From JAFAHD01 sp963772515 (GTDB lineage: Bacteria; Vulcanimicrobiota; Vulcanimicrobiia; Eremiobacterales; Eremiobacteraceae), in NCBI GenBank assembly GCA_963772515.1, contig CAVYXC010000002.1:434001-498000 (forward strand): a stretch of DNA of 64,000 bases. Reading direction: 5' to 3'. Below are positions 18,455-27,695 of the stretch, piece by piece. Positions within the stretch are counted from its first letter, which is position 1. The number at the start of each line of letters is the position of its first letter. The position numbers and the translations under genes were made by a program. Below the pieces are notes generated by a model. The model made no database searches, was not told the DNA's origin, and was given only the letters and a program-made list of their open reading frames with translations.

Positions 18455-19489
18455 TCACGAGTGGACTGAGCCGAGCGCTTTGAGGGCTTCAGTCTGGACG
18501 TTCGACGGCAAGTCGACGTAGTTGACCGCGGTGGCCAGCGACTGCCCACCTGTGACCAGCCACTTGAGCATCTCGGTGAGCTGCTTGCCGCGAGCCGGAT
18601 CGGCTTGATTCTTCCAGATCATGACCCACGAATATCCCGAGATCGGATAGCTGTCTTTGCCGTCTTGATCCACGATCGAGAAATCGTCCGGATTTACGTT
18701 CGGTTTCTGCGCCGCCGCTGCGCGAACCGAGTCGATCGACGGCATGACGTACTGGCCCGCCTTGTTCTGCATCGCCGCGTACGAGATGTCGTTCTGCAGC
18801 GCGTACGCCAGCTCGATGTAGCCGATCGAGCCCGGCGAATTGCTCAGCTGCCCTGCGACGCCTTCGTTGCCTTTGGCGCCGACCCCAACCGGCCAGTTGA
18901 CCGACTTCGCGGTGCCGACTTTCGTCTTCCACTCCGGGCTGACTTTGGAGAGGTAGTCGGTGAAGATGTAGGAGGTGCCGCTGGCATCCGCACGGTGCAC
19001 CCACAGGATCGCAAGGTTCGGGAACTTCACGCCGGGGTTGGCGGCGGCGATTGACGCATCATTCCAATTCGTGACGTGACCAAGGGCGATGTTCGCGAGC
19101 GTCGCAGCGCTCAGCTTGATGTGCTTCGGGGCGCCAGGCACGTTGTACGAGATGCACACGCCGCCCAGGGTCACGGGCAGCTGGATGACCGCACCGTTGG
19201 CGTCCATCGCCGCGGCCATCTCCGTCTTCGTCAGCGGCACGTCAGTGGCGCCGAAATCGACGGTCTTGGCTGTGAACTGCGAGATGCCGCCCCCGGAGCC
19301 GATGCTTGCGTAATTGACGGTGACGCCGGCGTGATCTTGGCTGTACTTGTAGAACGCGCGCGAGAAGAACGGCGCGTCAAACGTGGAGCCGGCGCCGAGG
19401 AATTGGGTGTCGGCGAGGGCTCCCATTGGGACGACAAGGCCGGCGACGACGCCGGCGGCGACGATGGTCTTCAGGCTAAAAGTCTTCAC
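18455..19489 (-). CDS. pstS: Periplasmic phosphate-binding protein PstS
   Basis: 344 residues. The signal peptide is MKTFSLKTIVAAGVVAGL with cleavage near ALA-DT. Phosphate-binding segments are FLGAGSTFDAPFF, IGSGGGISQFTAKTVDFGAT and the Ser/Thr-rich HRADASGTSYIFTDYLS. The frame is open up to a GTG at 19555, but that codon would lie almost at the transcription start implied by the Pho box and -10 site. The GTG at 19489, with TAGGAG 13 bases upstream, gives a normal signal peptide. It delivers phosphate to PstCA and is first in the pstSCAB run. Confidence 0.94.
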   Translation of the reverse strand: MKTFSLKTIVAAGVVAGLVVPMGALADTQFLGAGSTFDAPFFSRAFYKYSQDHAGVTVNYASIGSGGGISQFTAKTVDFGATDVPLTKTEMAAAMDANGAVIQLPVTLGGVCISYNVPGAPKHIKLSAATLANIALGHVTNWNDASIAAANPGVKFPNLAILWVHRADASGTSYIFTDYLSKVSPEWKTKVGTAKSVNWPVGVGAKGNEGVAGQLSNSPGSIGYIELAYALQNDISYAAMQNKAGQYVMPSIDSVRAAAAQKPNVNPDDFSIVDQDGKDSYPISGYSWVMIWKNQADPARGKQLTEMLKWLVTGGQSLATAVNYVDLPSNVQTEALKALGSVHS

Positions 19490-19561
19490 TGCTTTTCGTG
19501 CGCTCCTACACGCGAAAAATCGCGCGGCCGTTAAAGTGACAAATGCACCAATCACGACCCT

Positions 19562-19611
19562 ATCCTAGAGGCTTGAAGACGACGTTAAGACAGCCTTAAG
19601 GGAACCTTAAG
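19562..19611 (-). promoter_or_regulatory. Pho box and -10 region of the pstS promoter
   Basis: On the minus strand four 7-mers repeat with an exact 11-nt period: CTTAAGG, CTTAAGG, CTTAACG, CTTCAAG (plus-strand positions 19572-19611). Four-base spacers separate them, as in PhoB/PhoP operators; the TTAA core resembles the CTTAACCT type known from cyanobacteria. Four bases after the last unit comes TAGGAT (19562-19567), a plausible -10. Transcription would then start near 19555, giving a leader of about 65 nt before pstS. Confidence 0.78.
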
Positions 19612-19648
19612 AGGGCAAAACCATCCGGAATGAGCCGTTGTCGACGGT

Positions 19649-20383
19649 TTAAGAAGCGGCCGTGTCGCCGACGGTGCGCGCGCCGAGCGCCTCGGAATGA
19701 GCGATCGCCTGGTTGATCTCGACGACCGATCGTTTGAGGTGCTTGGGAACGCCCTCGACCATGTAGACCACACGTTCGCAGATGTTGGTGGCGTGGTCGG
19801 CGATGCGCTCGAGGTAGAGCGCGACGAGGATCAGGTTGCTGCCTCGGCTGATCGCGCGCGGATCTTTGGCCATGAACTCGATGAGCTCTTTGAAGACCGC
19901 CCGGTAGAGCCGGTCGACTTCGTCGTCTTTTTCCGGCACCTTGTGCGCGATGTCGGCGCTGTGCTGGGCAAACGCGTCGAGCGACTCGCGCAGCATTTCG
20001 CGCGCGGTCGTGGCCATCAGCGGGATGTCGATGAACGGCTTGAGCTGCGGTTCGGTCGCAAGATTCTTGGTGATCTGGGCGATGTCGCAGGCGTGGTCGC
20101 CGATGCGCTCGAGGTCGATGATGATGTCGAGCATCGCCGCGATCGTGCGCAGATCCGATGCCATCGGCTGCTGCAAGGCGAGCAGGTTGAGGCAATTGGT
20201 CTCGACGCGCACGCACAGGTCGTCGACGATGTCGTCGCCCTCGAGGATCTCGTCGGCAAGCTTGACGTCGGAACGCGTCAGCGCATCGACCGCTTTCGCG
20301 GTCGCGTCTTCGACAAGACTGCCTAGGCGCAGCGTGTCCTGCTGCGTCTCGTCGAGTACCCGATGGAAGTTCTCGCGGCCCAA
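19649..20383 (-). CDS. phoU: Phosphate signalling protein PhoU
   Basis: 244 residues, two tandem PhoU three-helix domains, each with the metal-binding acidic motif: IIDLERIGDHACDIAQ in the first and ALYLERIADHATNICERVVY in the second. It links PstSCAB activity to the PhoR kinase in the cytoplasm. The start is TTG at 20383 with GAGGGAG ten bases upstream. In most genomes phoU follows pstB; here it sits between phoR and the pstS promoter, so it is probably expressed with the two-component genes upstream. Confidence 0.96.
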   Translation of the reverse strand: MGRENFHRVLDETQQDTLRLGSLVEDATAKAVDALTRSDVKLADEILEGDDIVDDLCVRVETNCLNLLALQQPMASDLRTIAAMLDIIIDLERIGDHACDIAQITKNLATEPQLKPFIDIPLMATTAREMLRESLDAFAQHSADIAHKVPEKDDEVDRLYRAVFKELIEFMAKDPRAISRGSNLILVALYLERIADHATNICERVVYMVEGVPKHLKRSVVEINQAIAHSEALGARTVGDTAAS

Positions 20384-20459
20384 ACGCCCGCTCCCTCTAG
20401 GTGGAAAAGGTCCCCTAGCATTATAGGGCGATGCGGGACGTTTGTAAACTATGAGGGGC

Positions 20460-21560
20460 TTAAATCTTGAAGCGGCAACGCAGCGTCGTGCCTACGCCGA
20501 GTTGGCTTTCGGCGACCACCGTGCCGCTATGCGACTCCACGATATGCTTGACGATCGCGAGGCCAAGACCAGTGCCGGCCGAAGAGCGCGCGCGCGAACG
20601 ATCGACGACATAAAAGCGCTCGAAGATGTGCGGCAGCGCCGATGACGGTATGCCGGGGCCGTCGTCGGCGACGCTGAGCACCGCGTGTCCGTCGTCACTT
20701 CTCACCGCGACCTTGACGTGGCCGTTCGGCGGAGTGAGCCGAAGCGCGTTGTCGAGCAGATTGAGCACGACCTGGACCAGCTTGGCGCGATCACCGAGCA
20801 TCGCGATCGGCTCGTCGGGCGTGCGGACTTGCAGGTCGATGTGCAGCTGTTTGGCGCGCAGCGCCTGGGTCGCGACGACCTCTCGGCACACCTCGCACAA
20901 GTCGACGGAGGCGAATGGTACGGCGAGCGTGCTGCTCTCGAGCTTGGCAAGTCCGAGCAGATCTTCGACGAGCGCGATCATGCGGTCGGTCTCGCGCGCG
21001 ATGTCTCTGAGGAACCCCGCCTGCGTCGTCGCATCGACGCCGCCCTGCAGCGTCTCGACGATGATCTTCACGGACGTCAGCGGCGTGCGCAGCTCGTGCG
21101 ACACGTTGGAGACGAAATCGCGCCGGATCGCCTCGAGTTCGCGCACGCGCGTGATGTCATGGACGACGGCGACCGCTTCGCGCGGCGGCTCCGTGCCGCG
21201 CAACGGCCGCGTGGTCAGCTCCAGCTTGCGCTCCGCCCCCGCGTTGTAGGTCAGCTCCGCGGTCTGTTCGACTCCGCCGCGCAGCGCGTTCCAGAGCCGG
21301 CGATCCAGCTCGAAGCTGCGCACGCTCTCGATGAGCGCGCGGCCCAGCGCACGTTCGCGCGGCACCCCGAAGATCTCGGCGGCTGCGGGGTTGAACACGG
21401 TGACGCGGCCGTCTTCGCCGACCACGATGACGCCGACCGGCAACGCGTCGACGAGCGCGTCGAAACGTTCGACGAGCGCGGTCGTGCGGTCGGTGAGCGC
21501 GGCGCGCGACGATGCGCCTTCGGTCTTACGTGGCTTGCGGAATTGGTCGAAGAGCGGCAT
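20460..21560 (-). CDS. phoR: PhoR-like sensor histidine kinase without membrane segments
   Basis: 366 residues. A PAS domain spans about 28-130 (DALPVGVIVVGEDGRVTVFN). A HisKA domain follows with the H-box FVSNVSHELRTPLTSVK. The ATPase domain has an N-box (LNLLDNALRLTPP), G1 (DDGPGIPSS) and G2 (GTGLGLAIVKHI). The gene order with phoB and phoU identifies it as the phosphate sensor kinase. Unlike E. coli PhoR there is no N-terminal transmembrane hairpin, and the frame offers no upstream extension that would add one, so sensing must go through PhoU/PstB contacts or a soluble ligand. The start is 17 nt after phoB. Confidence 0.92.
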   Translation of the reverse strand: MPLFDQFRKPRKTEGASSRAALTDRTTALVERFDALVDALPVGVIVVGEDGRVTVFNPAAAEIFGVPRERALGRALIESVRSFELDRRLWNALRGGVEQTAELTYNAGAERKLELTTRPLRGTEPPREAVAVVHDITRVRELEAIRRDFVSNVSHELRTPLTSVKIIVETLQGGVDATTQAGFLRDIARETDRMIALVEDLLGLAKLESSTLAVPFASVDLCEVCREVVATQALRAKQLHIDLQVRTPDEPIAMLGDRAKLVQVVLNLLDNALRLTPPNGHVKVAVRSDDGHAVLSVADDGPGIPSSALPHIFERFYVVDRSRARSSAGTGLGLAIVKHIVESHSGTVVAESQLGVGTTLRCRFKI

Positions 21561-21577
21561 GCCGCTTCTACGCTTTG

Positions 21578-22318
21578 CTACTCTTTGAACAGATACCCGC
21601 GGCTGCGGACGGTGAGGATGTATTTCGGATCACTCGGGCTGTCTTCGATCTTCTCGCGCAGCCAGCGGATGTGCACGTTGACCGTCTGCAAGTCGCCGTA
21701 GAAGTCGTATCCCCACACGCGGTCGAGCATCGCCTGGCGCGTGACCACGCGGCCCTTGTTCTCGAGCAGTACCTGCAGGAGGCGGAACTCTTTCGGCGCG
21801 AGTTCGATGATCGCGCCGGCTTTCGTCACGCGATGCCGGCCGGCGTCGAGTTCGATCTCGCCGCCTTTGAGCACACCTGTCTCGGCGGGCAGCTGCACCA
21901 CTTGGAGACGGCGCAGATGCGCTTTGATGCGCGCGAGCAGCTCGTAAACGGAGAACGGCTTGGTGATGTAATCGTCAGCGCCGATCTCGAGCGCCAGCAC
22001 CTTGTCGATCTCCTGGTCCTTCGCCGTGAGCATGAGCACCGGCGTGGTCGAGCGCTTGCGGATCTCGCGGCATACTTCGATGCCGTCAAGCTCGGGGAGC
22101 ATGATGTCGAGCACGATGAGGTCCGGCTTCTCGAGCTCGGCGACCGAGAGTGCGCGCCGCCCGTCGCCGGCCGTGCACACGGAATACCCATTCTTCTCGA
22201 GATTGTAGCGCAAGGTCTGCAGGATGGTGGCCTCGTCGTCGACGACGAGGATCTTAGCCGCTGGCGCTACTTTCGTTTCTGCCATGATGTCGCGCGCCGC
22301 GTTCGCCGGGCTCCCCAT
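21578..22318 (-). CDS. phoB: PhoB/PhoP-type response regulator
   Basis: 246 residues. The receiver domain has ILVVDDEA, the phospho-acceptor Asp71 in LIVLDIMLPELDG and the conserved Lys in MLTAKDQ. An OmpR-type winged helix follows (LAPKEFRLLQVLLENKGRVV, VWGYDFYGDLQTVNVHIRWL, ILTVRSRGYLF). The ATG at 22318 is chosen for AAAGG seven bases upstream; an ATG at 22285 lacks a binding site. It should bind the two Pho boxes in this window. It starts 16 nt after the preceding membrane-protein gene ends. Confidence 0.94.
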   Translation of the reverse strand: MGSPANAARDIMAETKVAPAAKILVVDDEATILQTLRYNLEKNGYSVCTAGDGRRALSVAELEKPDLIVLDIMLPELDGIEVCREIRKRSTTPVLMLTAKDQEIDKVLALEIGADDYITKPFSVYELLARIKAHLRRLQVVQLPAETGVLKGGEIELDAGRHRVTKAGAIIELAPKEFRLLQVLLENKGRVVTRQAMLDRVWGYDFYGDLQTVNVHIRWLREKIEDSPSDPKYILTVRSRGYLFKE

Positions 22319-22334
22319 GCGTGACCTTTATGCA

Positions 22335-23513
22335 TCAGTACCGAGGTACGACCGCGTACGCGTGATAAGCCCAGGAGTACCATATCCCATACGCGTTGGC
22401 GATGACCGACCACACGATGAGGGCGTACGAGAATGCGAACCTGACGCGCTCGAGGCCGCGCGCGACCAGCGGGATGATGAACGGCGTGAAATCGAGCGAG
22501 TGGCGCATGCCATATTGCTCAAAACCGTTCACATAGTAGAGCAGCGATGGGATCGCAGTGAGCACCACGGCCGCCCACAAGAACCACGTTTCGCGGCTGC
22601 GCGCCGGCGCGAAGAACGCGAGCGCGAGCGCCGGACTCGTGAACGTCAGCGCGACGCCGTATCCGGTGGGCTTGAGCCATGGCGGATCGGGGCTGAATTC
22701 GGGCGGCAGCATGAAGAAACTGTAGAGATTGCCGGCCAGGAAGCTCAAACCGAACGGGCTGCCGGTCTTCGAGCCGACCGGATCCTCGTGGAACCACGTC
22801 GTGTAGCCGATGTCGGCGAACGTATGCCAGCGGCCATAGTTGTAGAGCAAGAAGAGGATGAGGACCGGCAGCGCGCCGAGCGCGGTCTGGGAGAGCACGC
22901 GCAGACGCTCGCCCTTGGGAGTCTCGAGCAGCAGCCAGACCACGAACGGGATGCCGGCGAGCGCCATCGGAAAACGCGAGAGCGCCAGGCACGCGAAGAG
23001 CACGCCGAGCAGCCAGGGTCTGCGGCGCCCGTACCACTCGGCGAGCGCGATCATGGCGAACATCGCGCCGGCGATGTGCGCGTACATCCACAACGAGCCG
23101 AACGATGCGCACCACCAATACACCGTGCCGAAACCCAAGAACACCGTCGTCCAGATCTGCACGTCGCGCGAAACGCGCATGCGTCCGAGCATCACCCAGC
23201 ACGCGCAAACCCCGATGGCTGCTGCGATCGCGCAGACGACCGCCTGATTCGCGTCGAGTCCGAATATCAGCACGAAGGGGATGCACATGATCGCCGGGAT
23301 CGGACCTTCGATGACGTAATGCTGGCCGTTCCATGCCAACGCTTCGATCGCCGGCCCGGGCCAATCGATCCACAGGCGGCCGTGCGTGAACGCGTACGCG
23401 AGCCGGACGAAATTGTCGTAGTACGCGTGGCCGCCGCCGGTGGACAGCCAGAACAGCGCGAGCGCAGCGACGAACACGATCGCTGCCGACCAACGCGCCG
23501 CGAACGCTTTCAT
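22335..23513 (-). CDS. Polytopic membrane protein, glycosyltransferase-like (unassigned)
   Basis: 392 residues with about ten hydrophobic helices, resembling the GT-C fold of bacterial mannosyl/arabinosyl transferases and related DUF2029-like proteins, but without a diagnostic motif. The first extracellular loop carries AYYDNFVRLAYAFTHGRLWI, reminiscent of the acidic loop after helix 1 in GT-C enzymes. The frame is open to 23621, but the ATG at 23513 overlaps the previous stop by four bases (ATGA) and starts right before the first helix. Function unknown. Confidence 0.75.
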   Translation of the reverse strand: MKAFAARWSAAIVFVAALALFWLSTGGGHAYYDNFVRLAYAFTHGRLWIDWPGPAIEALAWNGQHYVIEGPIPAIMCIPFVLIFGLDANQAVVCAIAAAIGVCACWVMLGRMRVSRDVQIWTTVFLGFGTVYWWCASFGSLWMYAHIAGAMFAMIALAEWYGRRRPWLLGVLFACLALSRFPMALAGIPFVVWLLLETPKGERLRVLSQTALGALPVLILFLLYNYGRWHTFADIGYTTWFHEDPVGSKTGSPFGLSFLAGNLYSFFMLPPEFSPDPPWLKPTGYGVALTFTSPALALAFFAPARSRETWFLWAAVVLTAIPSLLYYVNGFEQYGMRHSLDFTPFIIPLVARGLERVRFAFSYALIVWSVIANAYGIWYSWAYHAYAVVPRY

Positions 23514-24232
23514 CCTGCCGACACTCCGGCGGGGTGCAGCACTTCCTGCGGGATGGCGGCCGGGAACGAGTAATCGCTGAATTTGATCACATGCTTGAAC
23601 TGGTCCGAACCCATCGTGCATTGCGCCGACACGCTCGACGGCAACACGTACTGCCCGACCTGGGTGAACTCGATCTGACCGGACCCATCGCAGTCGCGCG
23701 TCGCGACGGTGAAGAGCTCGCGCACCGGCATGCCCGTCCCAGGTTCGATGGCCAGCTCGGTGATCGCGAATTCCGCCGGTGAGATCCGATTGGTCTTAAA
23801 CGCGAAAGCCTTATGCCCGTTCACCGTTGCAGTACCTGCAAACGTCGTGTCGTAGTCAGTTGCCGGCACGTCGAACTGATCGGGGAAGTACGGCCAAATG
23901 GCGCGTACGAAGGTCTGCGTCTCCGGCGGCCGCACCGGCGAATCGTCGATGGCGATCGTGTCGTTGCGCTGGTTGCCATCCTTGTCGCGATACACGCGGT
24001 GCACGCCGCTGACGATGCGCGTCGGCCCGGTGCGCACCTCGCTGTATGTGAACACCATGTTGGCGGGTTTTTGCAGCGCGCTCATGAGCGCGTGATATTG
24101 CGCGAGCGCCTTCGCGGCAGCGGCCGCGGGTGATGGGAGGGCTCCCGCCGCCGCGGACGACGCGAACGCCCAGTGCGCGATGAGGAACGCCAGAGCCAAG
24201 CCGGTGCCGACCCGCATTCGCGCGTCAGCCAC
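23510..24232 (-). CDS. Hypothetical secreted protein, possible LolA-like fold
   Basis: 240 residues with a signal peptide (GTGLALAFLIAHWAFASSAAA). The mature part starts as a helix (AAKALAQYHALMSALQKPAN) and continues as alternating beta strands such as TRIVSGVHRVYRDKDGNQRN. It contains only two cysteines (in ATRDCDGSG and SAQCTMGS), a layout like outer-membrane lipoprotein carrier-type domains. The secreted protein at 57883-58759 has a similar architecture but low visible identity. The start overlaps the alaS stop by 8 nt. No function can be assigned. Confidence 0.7.
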   Translation of the reverse strand: MADARMRVGTGLALAFLIAHWAFASSAAAGALPSPAAAAAKALAQYHALMSALQKPANMVFTYSEVRTGPTRIVSGVHRVYRDKDGNQRNDTIAIDDSPVRPPETQTFVRAIWPYFPDQFDVPATDYDTTFAGTATVNGHKAFAFKTNRISPAEFAITELAIEPGTGMPVRELFTVATRDCDGSGQIEFTQVGQYVLPSSVSAQCTMGSDQFKHVIKFSDYSFPAAIPQEVLHPAGVSAG

Positions 24233-26873
24233 GAACGGCTTTCTCGATGGCGCCGGGAACGGCGGCCAGCGCTGCGTCGATGCCTTGCGCGTTCTTGCCC
24301 GCTCCTTGTGCGATCGCTGGGTTGCCGCCGCCCTTGCCGTCCACGAGCGGGAGTATGGCGGCGAGCACGTCTTTGGCGGACAATCCTTTCTTGGTCAGCG
24401 CGTCGCCGGCCGCGACGACGACCGACACTTTGCCATTCTCGCGCGCGGCGACGACGACGAGGCCGTCAGGCAGCTGCGCGCGGATCGACTCGGCCAGGTC
24501 CTTGGCGCCGACGCCCGTCTCGTCGCCTGCGGAGACGGCGACGTAGCGCACACCGGCGACCTCTTTCGCGTCAGCGACGTATTGCGCGGCGCGCTGCGAC
24601 GCGAGCTGGGTCTGCAGCGTCGCGAGTCTGCGTTCGAGGTCGCGCTGGCGTTGTGACAGCCGCGAGACCGCTTCGGGGACCTGGTCGCTCGACGTCGACA
24701 GCGCGGCGCCGACCTCGTCCACCGTTTCGCGCACGGATTCGACGTAGCGGTCCGCCGATTCGGACACGACGCCCTCAACGCGTCTGATGCCCGCGCCGAT
24801 CGCCGACTCGCTCAAGAGCACGAAGTGGCCGATCTCACCGGTCGACGATACGTGCGTGCCCCCGCACAGCTCGATGCTCGGACCGAAGGTCACCACGCGG
24901 ACGACGTCGCCGTAGTCCTCGCCTTTCATGTAGGTCACGCCGCGCGAGAGCGCCGCGGCGAACGGCATCGTCTCTTCGCCGACGTGGTAATCGGCGCGGA
25001 TCAGCTCGTTGACCCTGCTGGAGATCTCGGAGCGCTGTTGGCGCGTCAGCGCGCCCACCGGCGAGTCGAAGTCGAAGCGCGTGCGCTGCGGAAACACCGC
25101 GCTGCCGCGTTGCGCGACGGTGTCGCCGAGCGCATCCTTGAGCGCGCGCTGCAGAAGATGGGTGACCGTGTGATGGCGGCGTATCTCGCGCCGCCAATGC
25201 GGATCGACCAGCGCGTCCACCCGATCGCCAAGCGTAAGGACGCCTGCGGTCATGACGCCTTTGTGCATGATGCGCCGGTGCGTCTTGTCCTCCCACTGCG
25301 TGTCGCGCACGTCGAAGGACGCGCCGCCGGCGGCGATCGCTCCGCGGTCGCCCGCCTGCCCGCCGCGCTCCGCATAGAACGGCGTTTCATCCAGCACGAT
25401 GACGCCCTCGGCACCGCCCTCCAAACGTTGGAGCGGTGCACCGGTGCCGTCGAACAACGCGATAATCGAAGCCTGGTTCTCGAGGCGGTCGTAGCCGACG
25501 AACTTCGATTGCGGCGCGTCACCGGAAGCGGAGTTCGCCACGCGGACTTCGCCGCGCTTTGCCAGCGCATCGGCGCGCGCCCGTTCGCGCTGCGATTCCA
25601 TCGCCGCGTGATAGCCCGGCATATCGATCGCGATGCCCGCTTCCGATGCGATCTCGCGCGTGAGATCGACTGGAAATCCGAAGGTGTCGTAGAGCTCGAA
25701 AGCGTCGACGCCCGGCAACTCGCGCGCTCCTTTGGTGCGCAGCATCTCGAGGCGCTCGGCCAGCCGGGCCGAGCCCCGCGCGAGCGTCGCGCCGAATTGC
25801 TTCTCTTCGGCCTCGAGCACGCGGCGAACGCGCTCGTCCGCGCCCGCGAGCTCGGGATAGCCGTCGACCAGGGTGGCGATTACGACAGGCGTCAGCTGGG
25901 AGAAGAAGCCGTCAGGGAAACCGAGCAGCTTTCCACCGCGGATCGCGCGGCGCGCGAGGAAGCGCAACACGTAACCGCGATCGGTGTTGCTCGGCACGAC
26001 GCCGTCGGCGACCAAGAAGACGCACGCGCGCGCATGGTCGGCGATGATGCGCTGCTGCACCCCGCGATCGGCCTCGCTCAAACGCGATTTCCCGACCGGC
26101 GGCAGCGCCGCGATAATCCTTTGATACAGGTCGGTGTCGAAGATCGACGTCTCGCCGGCGAGGATCATGCACAAACGTTCGAATCCCATGCCGGTGTCGA
26201 TGCACTGCTTGGGCAGCGGATGCAACCGTCCGTCCGCGTCGCGATCGTATTGCTGGAACACCAGATTCCAGAACTCGATGTAGCGATCGCAGTCCGGGCA
26301 GCCGACGCCGCAGCTGGGCTTGCCGCATCCCGCCTCGGGGCCGAGGTCGTAGAAGATCTCCGAGCACGGCCCGCATGGCCCGGTCGGACCCATATCCCAA
26401 AAATTGTCCTCGCGCATGCGCGTGACGCGCTCGGGCGGCAGACCGATGTCGCGGTGCCAGATGTCCGCCGCTTCGTCGTCGTCGACGTACACGGTCGCGT
26501 AGAGGCGCTCGGCGGGCAAGGCCAAGGTCACCGTCAGATATTCCCACGCCCACGCGATCGCTTCGCGCTTGTAATAGTCGCCGAACGAGAAGTTGCCCAG
26601 CATCTCCAGGAACGTGCCGTGCCTGCCGCTGCGGCCGACGTTGTCGATGTCGTTCTTGCCGCCCGCCACCCGCAGGCAGCGCTGCACCGTGACGACGCGA
26701 GGCGCCGGCGGCGGGGCTTCGCCGAGGAACTGCGGCACGAACGGCTCCATGCCGGCGATGGTGAACAGCGTGGTCGAGAGCGCGTCGGGTACAAGGCTCG
26801 CGCCCGGCACATGACGATGGTCACGAGCGACGAAAAAGTCGACGAACGACTGACGGATCTGCGCGGATGTCAT
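24225..26873 (-). CDS. alaS: Alanyl-tRNA synthetase
   Basis: 882 residues, full-length bacterial AlaRS that charges tRNA-Ala. The N-terminal class II core opens with the usual RQSFVDFFVARDHRHVPGAS and contains GTFLEMLGNFSFGDYYK. The editing domain has the zinc ligands HTVTHLLQRAL and ELCGGTHV. The C-terminal DHHA1 oligomerisation domain ends with GKGGGNPAIAQGAGKN. The start ATG is 9 nt after the sigma-factor gene. No T-box leader is visible, so expression is probably from the upstream sigB-like operon or an internal promoter. Confidence 0.98.
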   Translation of the reverse strand: MTSAQIRQSFVDFFVARDHRHVPGASLVPDALSTTLFTIAGMEPFVPQFLGEAPPPAPRVVTVQRCLRVAGGKNDIDNVGRSGRHGTFLEMLGNFSFGDYYKREAIAWAWEYLTVTLALPAERLYATVYVDDDEAADIWHRDIGLPPERVTRMREDNFWDMGPTGPCGPCSEIFYDLGPEAGCGKPSCGVGCPDCDRYIEFWNLVFQQYDRDADGRLHPLPKQCIDTGMGFERLCMILAGETSIFDTDLYQRIIAALPPVGKSRLSEADRGVQQRIIADHARACVFLVADGVVPSNTDRGYVLRFLARRAIRGGKLLGFPDGFFSQLTPVVIATLVDGYPELAGADERVRRVLEAEEKQFGATLARGSARLAERLEMLRTKGARELPGVDAFELYDTFGFPVDLTREIASEAGIAIDMPGYHAAMESQRERARADALAKRGEVRVANSASGDAPQSKFVGYDRLENQASIIALFDGTGAPLQRLEGGAEGVIVLDETPFYAERGGQAGDRGAIAAGGASFDVRDTQWEDKTHRRIMHKGVMTAGVLTLGDRVDALVDPHWRREIRRHHTVTHLLQRALKDALGDTVAQRGSAVFPQRTRFDFDSPVGALTRQQRSEISSRVNELIRADYHVGEETMPFAAALSRGVTYMKGEDYGDVVRVVTFGPSIELCGGTHVSSTGEIGHFVLLSESAIGAGIRRVEGVVSESADRYVESVRETVDEVGAALSTSSDQVPEAVSRLSQRQRDLERRLATLQTQLASQRAAQYVADAKEVAGVRYVAVSAGDETGVGAKDLAESIRAQLPDGLVVVAARENGKVSVVVAAGDALTKKGLSAKDVLAAILPLVDGKGGGNPAIAQGAGKNAQGIDAALAAVPGAIEKAVRG

Positions 26874-26882
26874 CCCGAGGGA

Positions 26883-27695
26883 CTAGTTTGCGTGTTCGGG
26901 GCGCGACTCTTCTAGCGCAAGGCCCTTCATCTTGGCGAGTGCGCGCTGCTGCAAGCGCGAGACGTGCATCTGCGAGACCTGCAGACGCCGGGCGATGTCC
27001 GATTGCGAGGCGTTTTCGTAGTAGCGCAGGTAGAGGATCACGCGCTCGCGGCGGTCGAGCAGCGCGAACGCCCGCGCAAGCAGATCCCGGTCTTCAGCCA
27101 GTCGCATCGCTGGATCGTCGCCGCCGAGATAATCCCGCAGCGTCGCGCTTTTGCCCTCGCCCTCACCGGCCAGCTCGACGTCGAGCGAGAGCGGCGCATA
27201 CGCCTGCCCGAGCTCGTGCGCTTCGATGACTTCTTCTTCGCTCGCACCGACCGCTTCGGCGAGTTCAGCCACCCGCGGCGAGCGGCCTAGCTCCACCGAC
27301 ATCGTGTCGATGGCGCGATTGACGGCGGCGTTGAGCTCTTGCAGACGGCGCGGCACGCGGATCGCCCAGCCCTTGTCGCGGAAGTGGCGCTTGATCTCGC
27401 CGATCACCGTCGGCGTCGCGTAGGTGGTGAATTCCAAGCCGCGCTCCGGCTCGAAGCGGTCGATCGCTTTGATAAGCCCGAGCATGCCGACCTGGATCAG
27501 GTCGTCGAGCGGCTCGCCGCGGTTGGCGAAGCGCGATGCCAGATAGCGCACCAGGTTGAGGTGCTCGATGACCAGCTGCTCGCGCACCTGCGGATCGCGC
27601 GACGCTGCGAACGACGCGAAGAGAGACCGCACGCGCTGCTTGTCAAAACGCGCATGCGTGCGGTCGTCCTGCGAAGATCTAGGCTCCGCGCCCAC
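26883..27695 (-). CDS. SigB/SigF/SigG-type alternative sigma factor
   Basis: 270 residues. Region 2 contains LVIEHLNLVRYLASRFANRG, DDLIQVGMLGLIKAIDRFEP and the -10 recognition helix FTTYATPTVIGEIKRHFRDK. Region 3 is RVPRRLQELNAAVNRAIDTM. Region 4 has a helix-turn-helix (NASQSDIARRLQVSQMHVSR). These are hallmarks of the general-stress/sporulation sigma group. The GTG start overlaps the RsbW-like gene end by 17 nt, so factor and anti-factor are translationally linked. The target regulon is not visible here. Confidence 0.95.
   Translation of the reverse strand: MGAEPRSSQDDRTHARFDKQRVRSLFASFAASRDPQVREQLVIEHLNLVRYLASRFANRGEPLDDLIQVGMLGLIKAIDRFEPERGLEFTTYATPTVIGEIKRHFRDKGWAIRVPRRLQELNAAVNRAIDTMSVELGRSPRVAELAEAVGASEEEVIEAHELGQAYAPLSLDVELAGEGEGKSATLRDYLGGDDPAMRLAEDRDLLARAFALLDRRERVILYLRYYENASQSDIARRLQVSQMHVSRLQQRALAKMKGLALEESRPEHAN

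Noticed and set aside
26873..26883. T-box or other leader before alaS; riboswitches before glyA, CBS and aspS
   Set aside because: The upstream genes abut or overlap these starts, leaving no room for structured leaders.
24825..26915. 696-codon open frame on the plus strand opposite alaS
   Set aside because: It mirrors the high-GC third-position pattern of alaS, is arginine/histidine rich and has no recognisable domain; alaS on the other strand is unambiguous.
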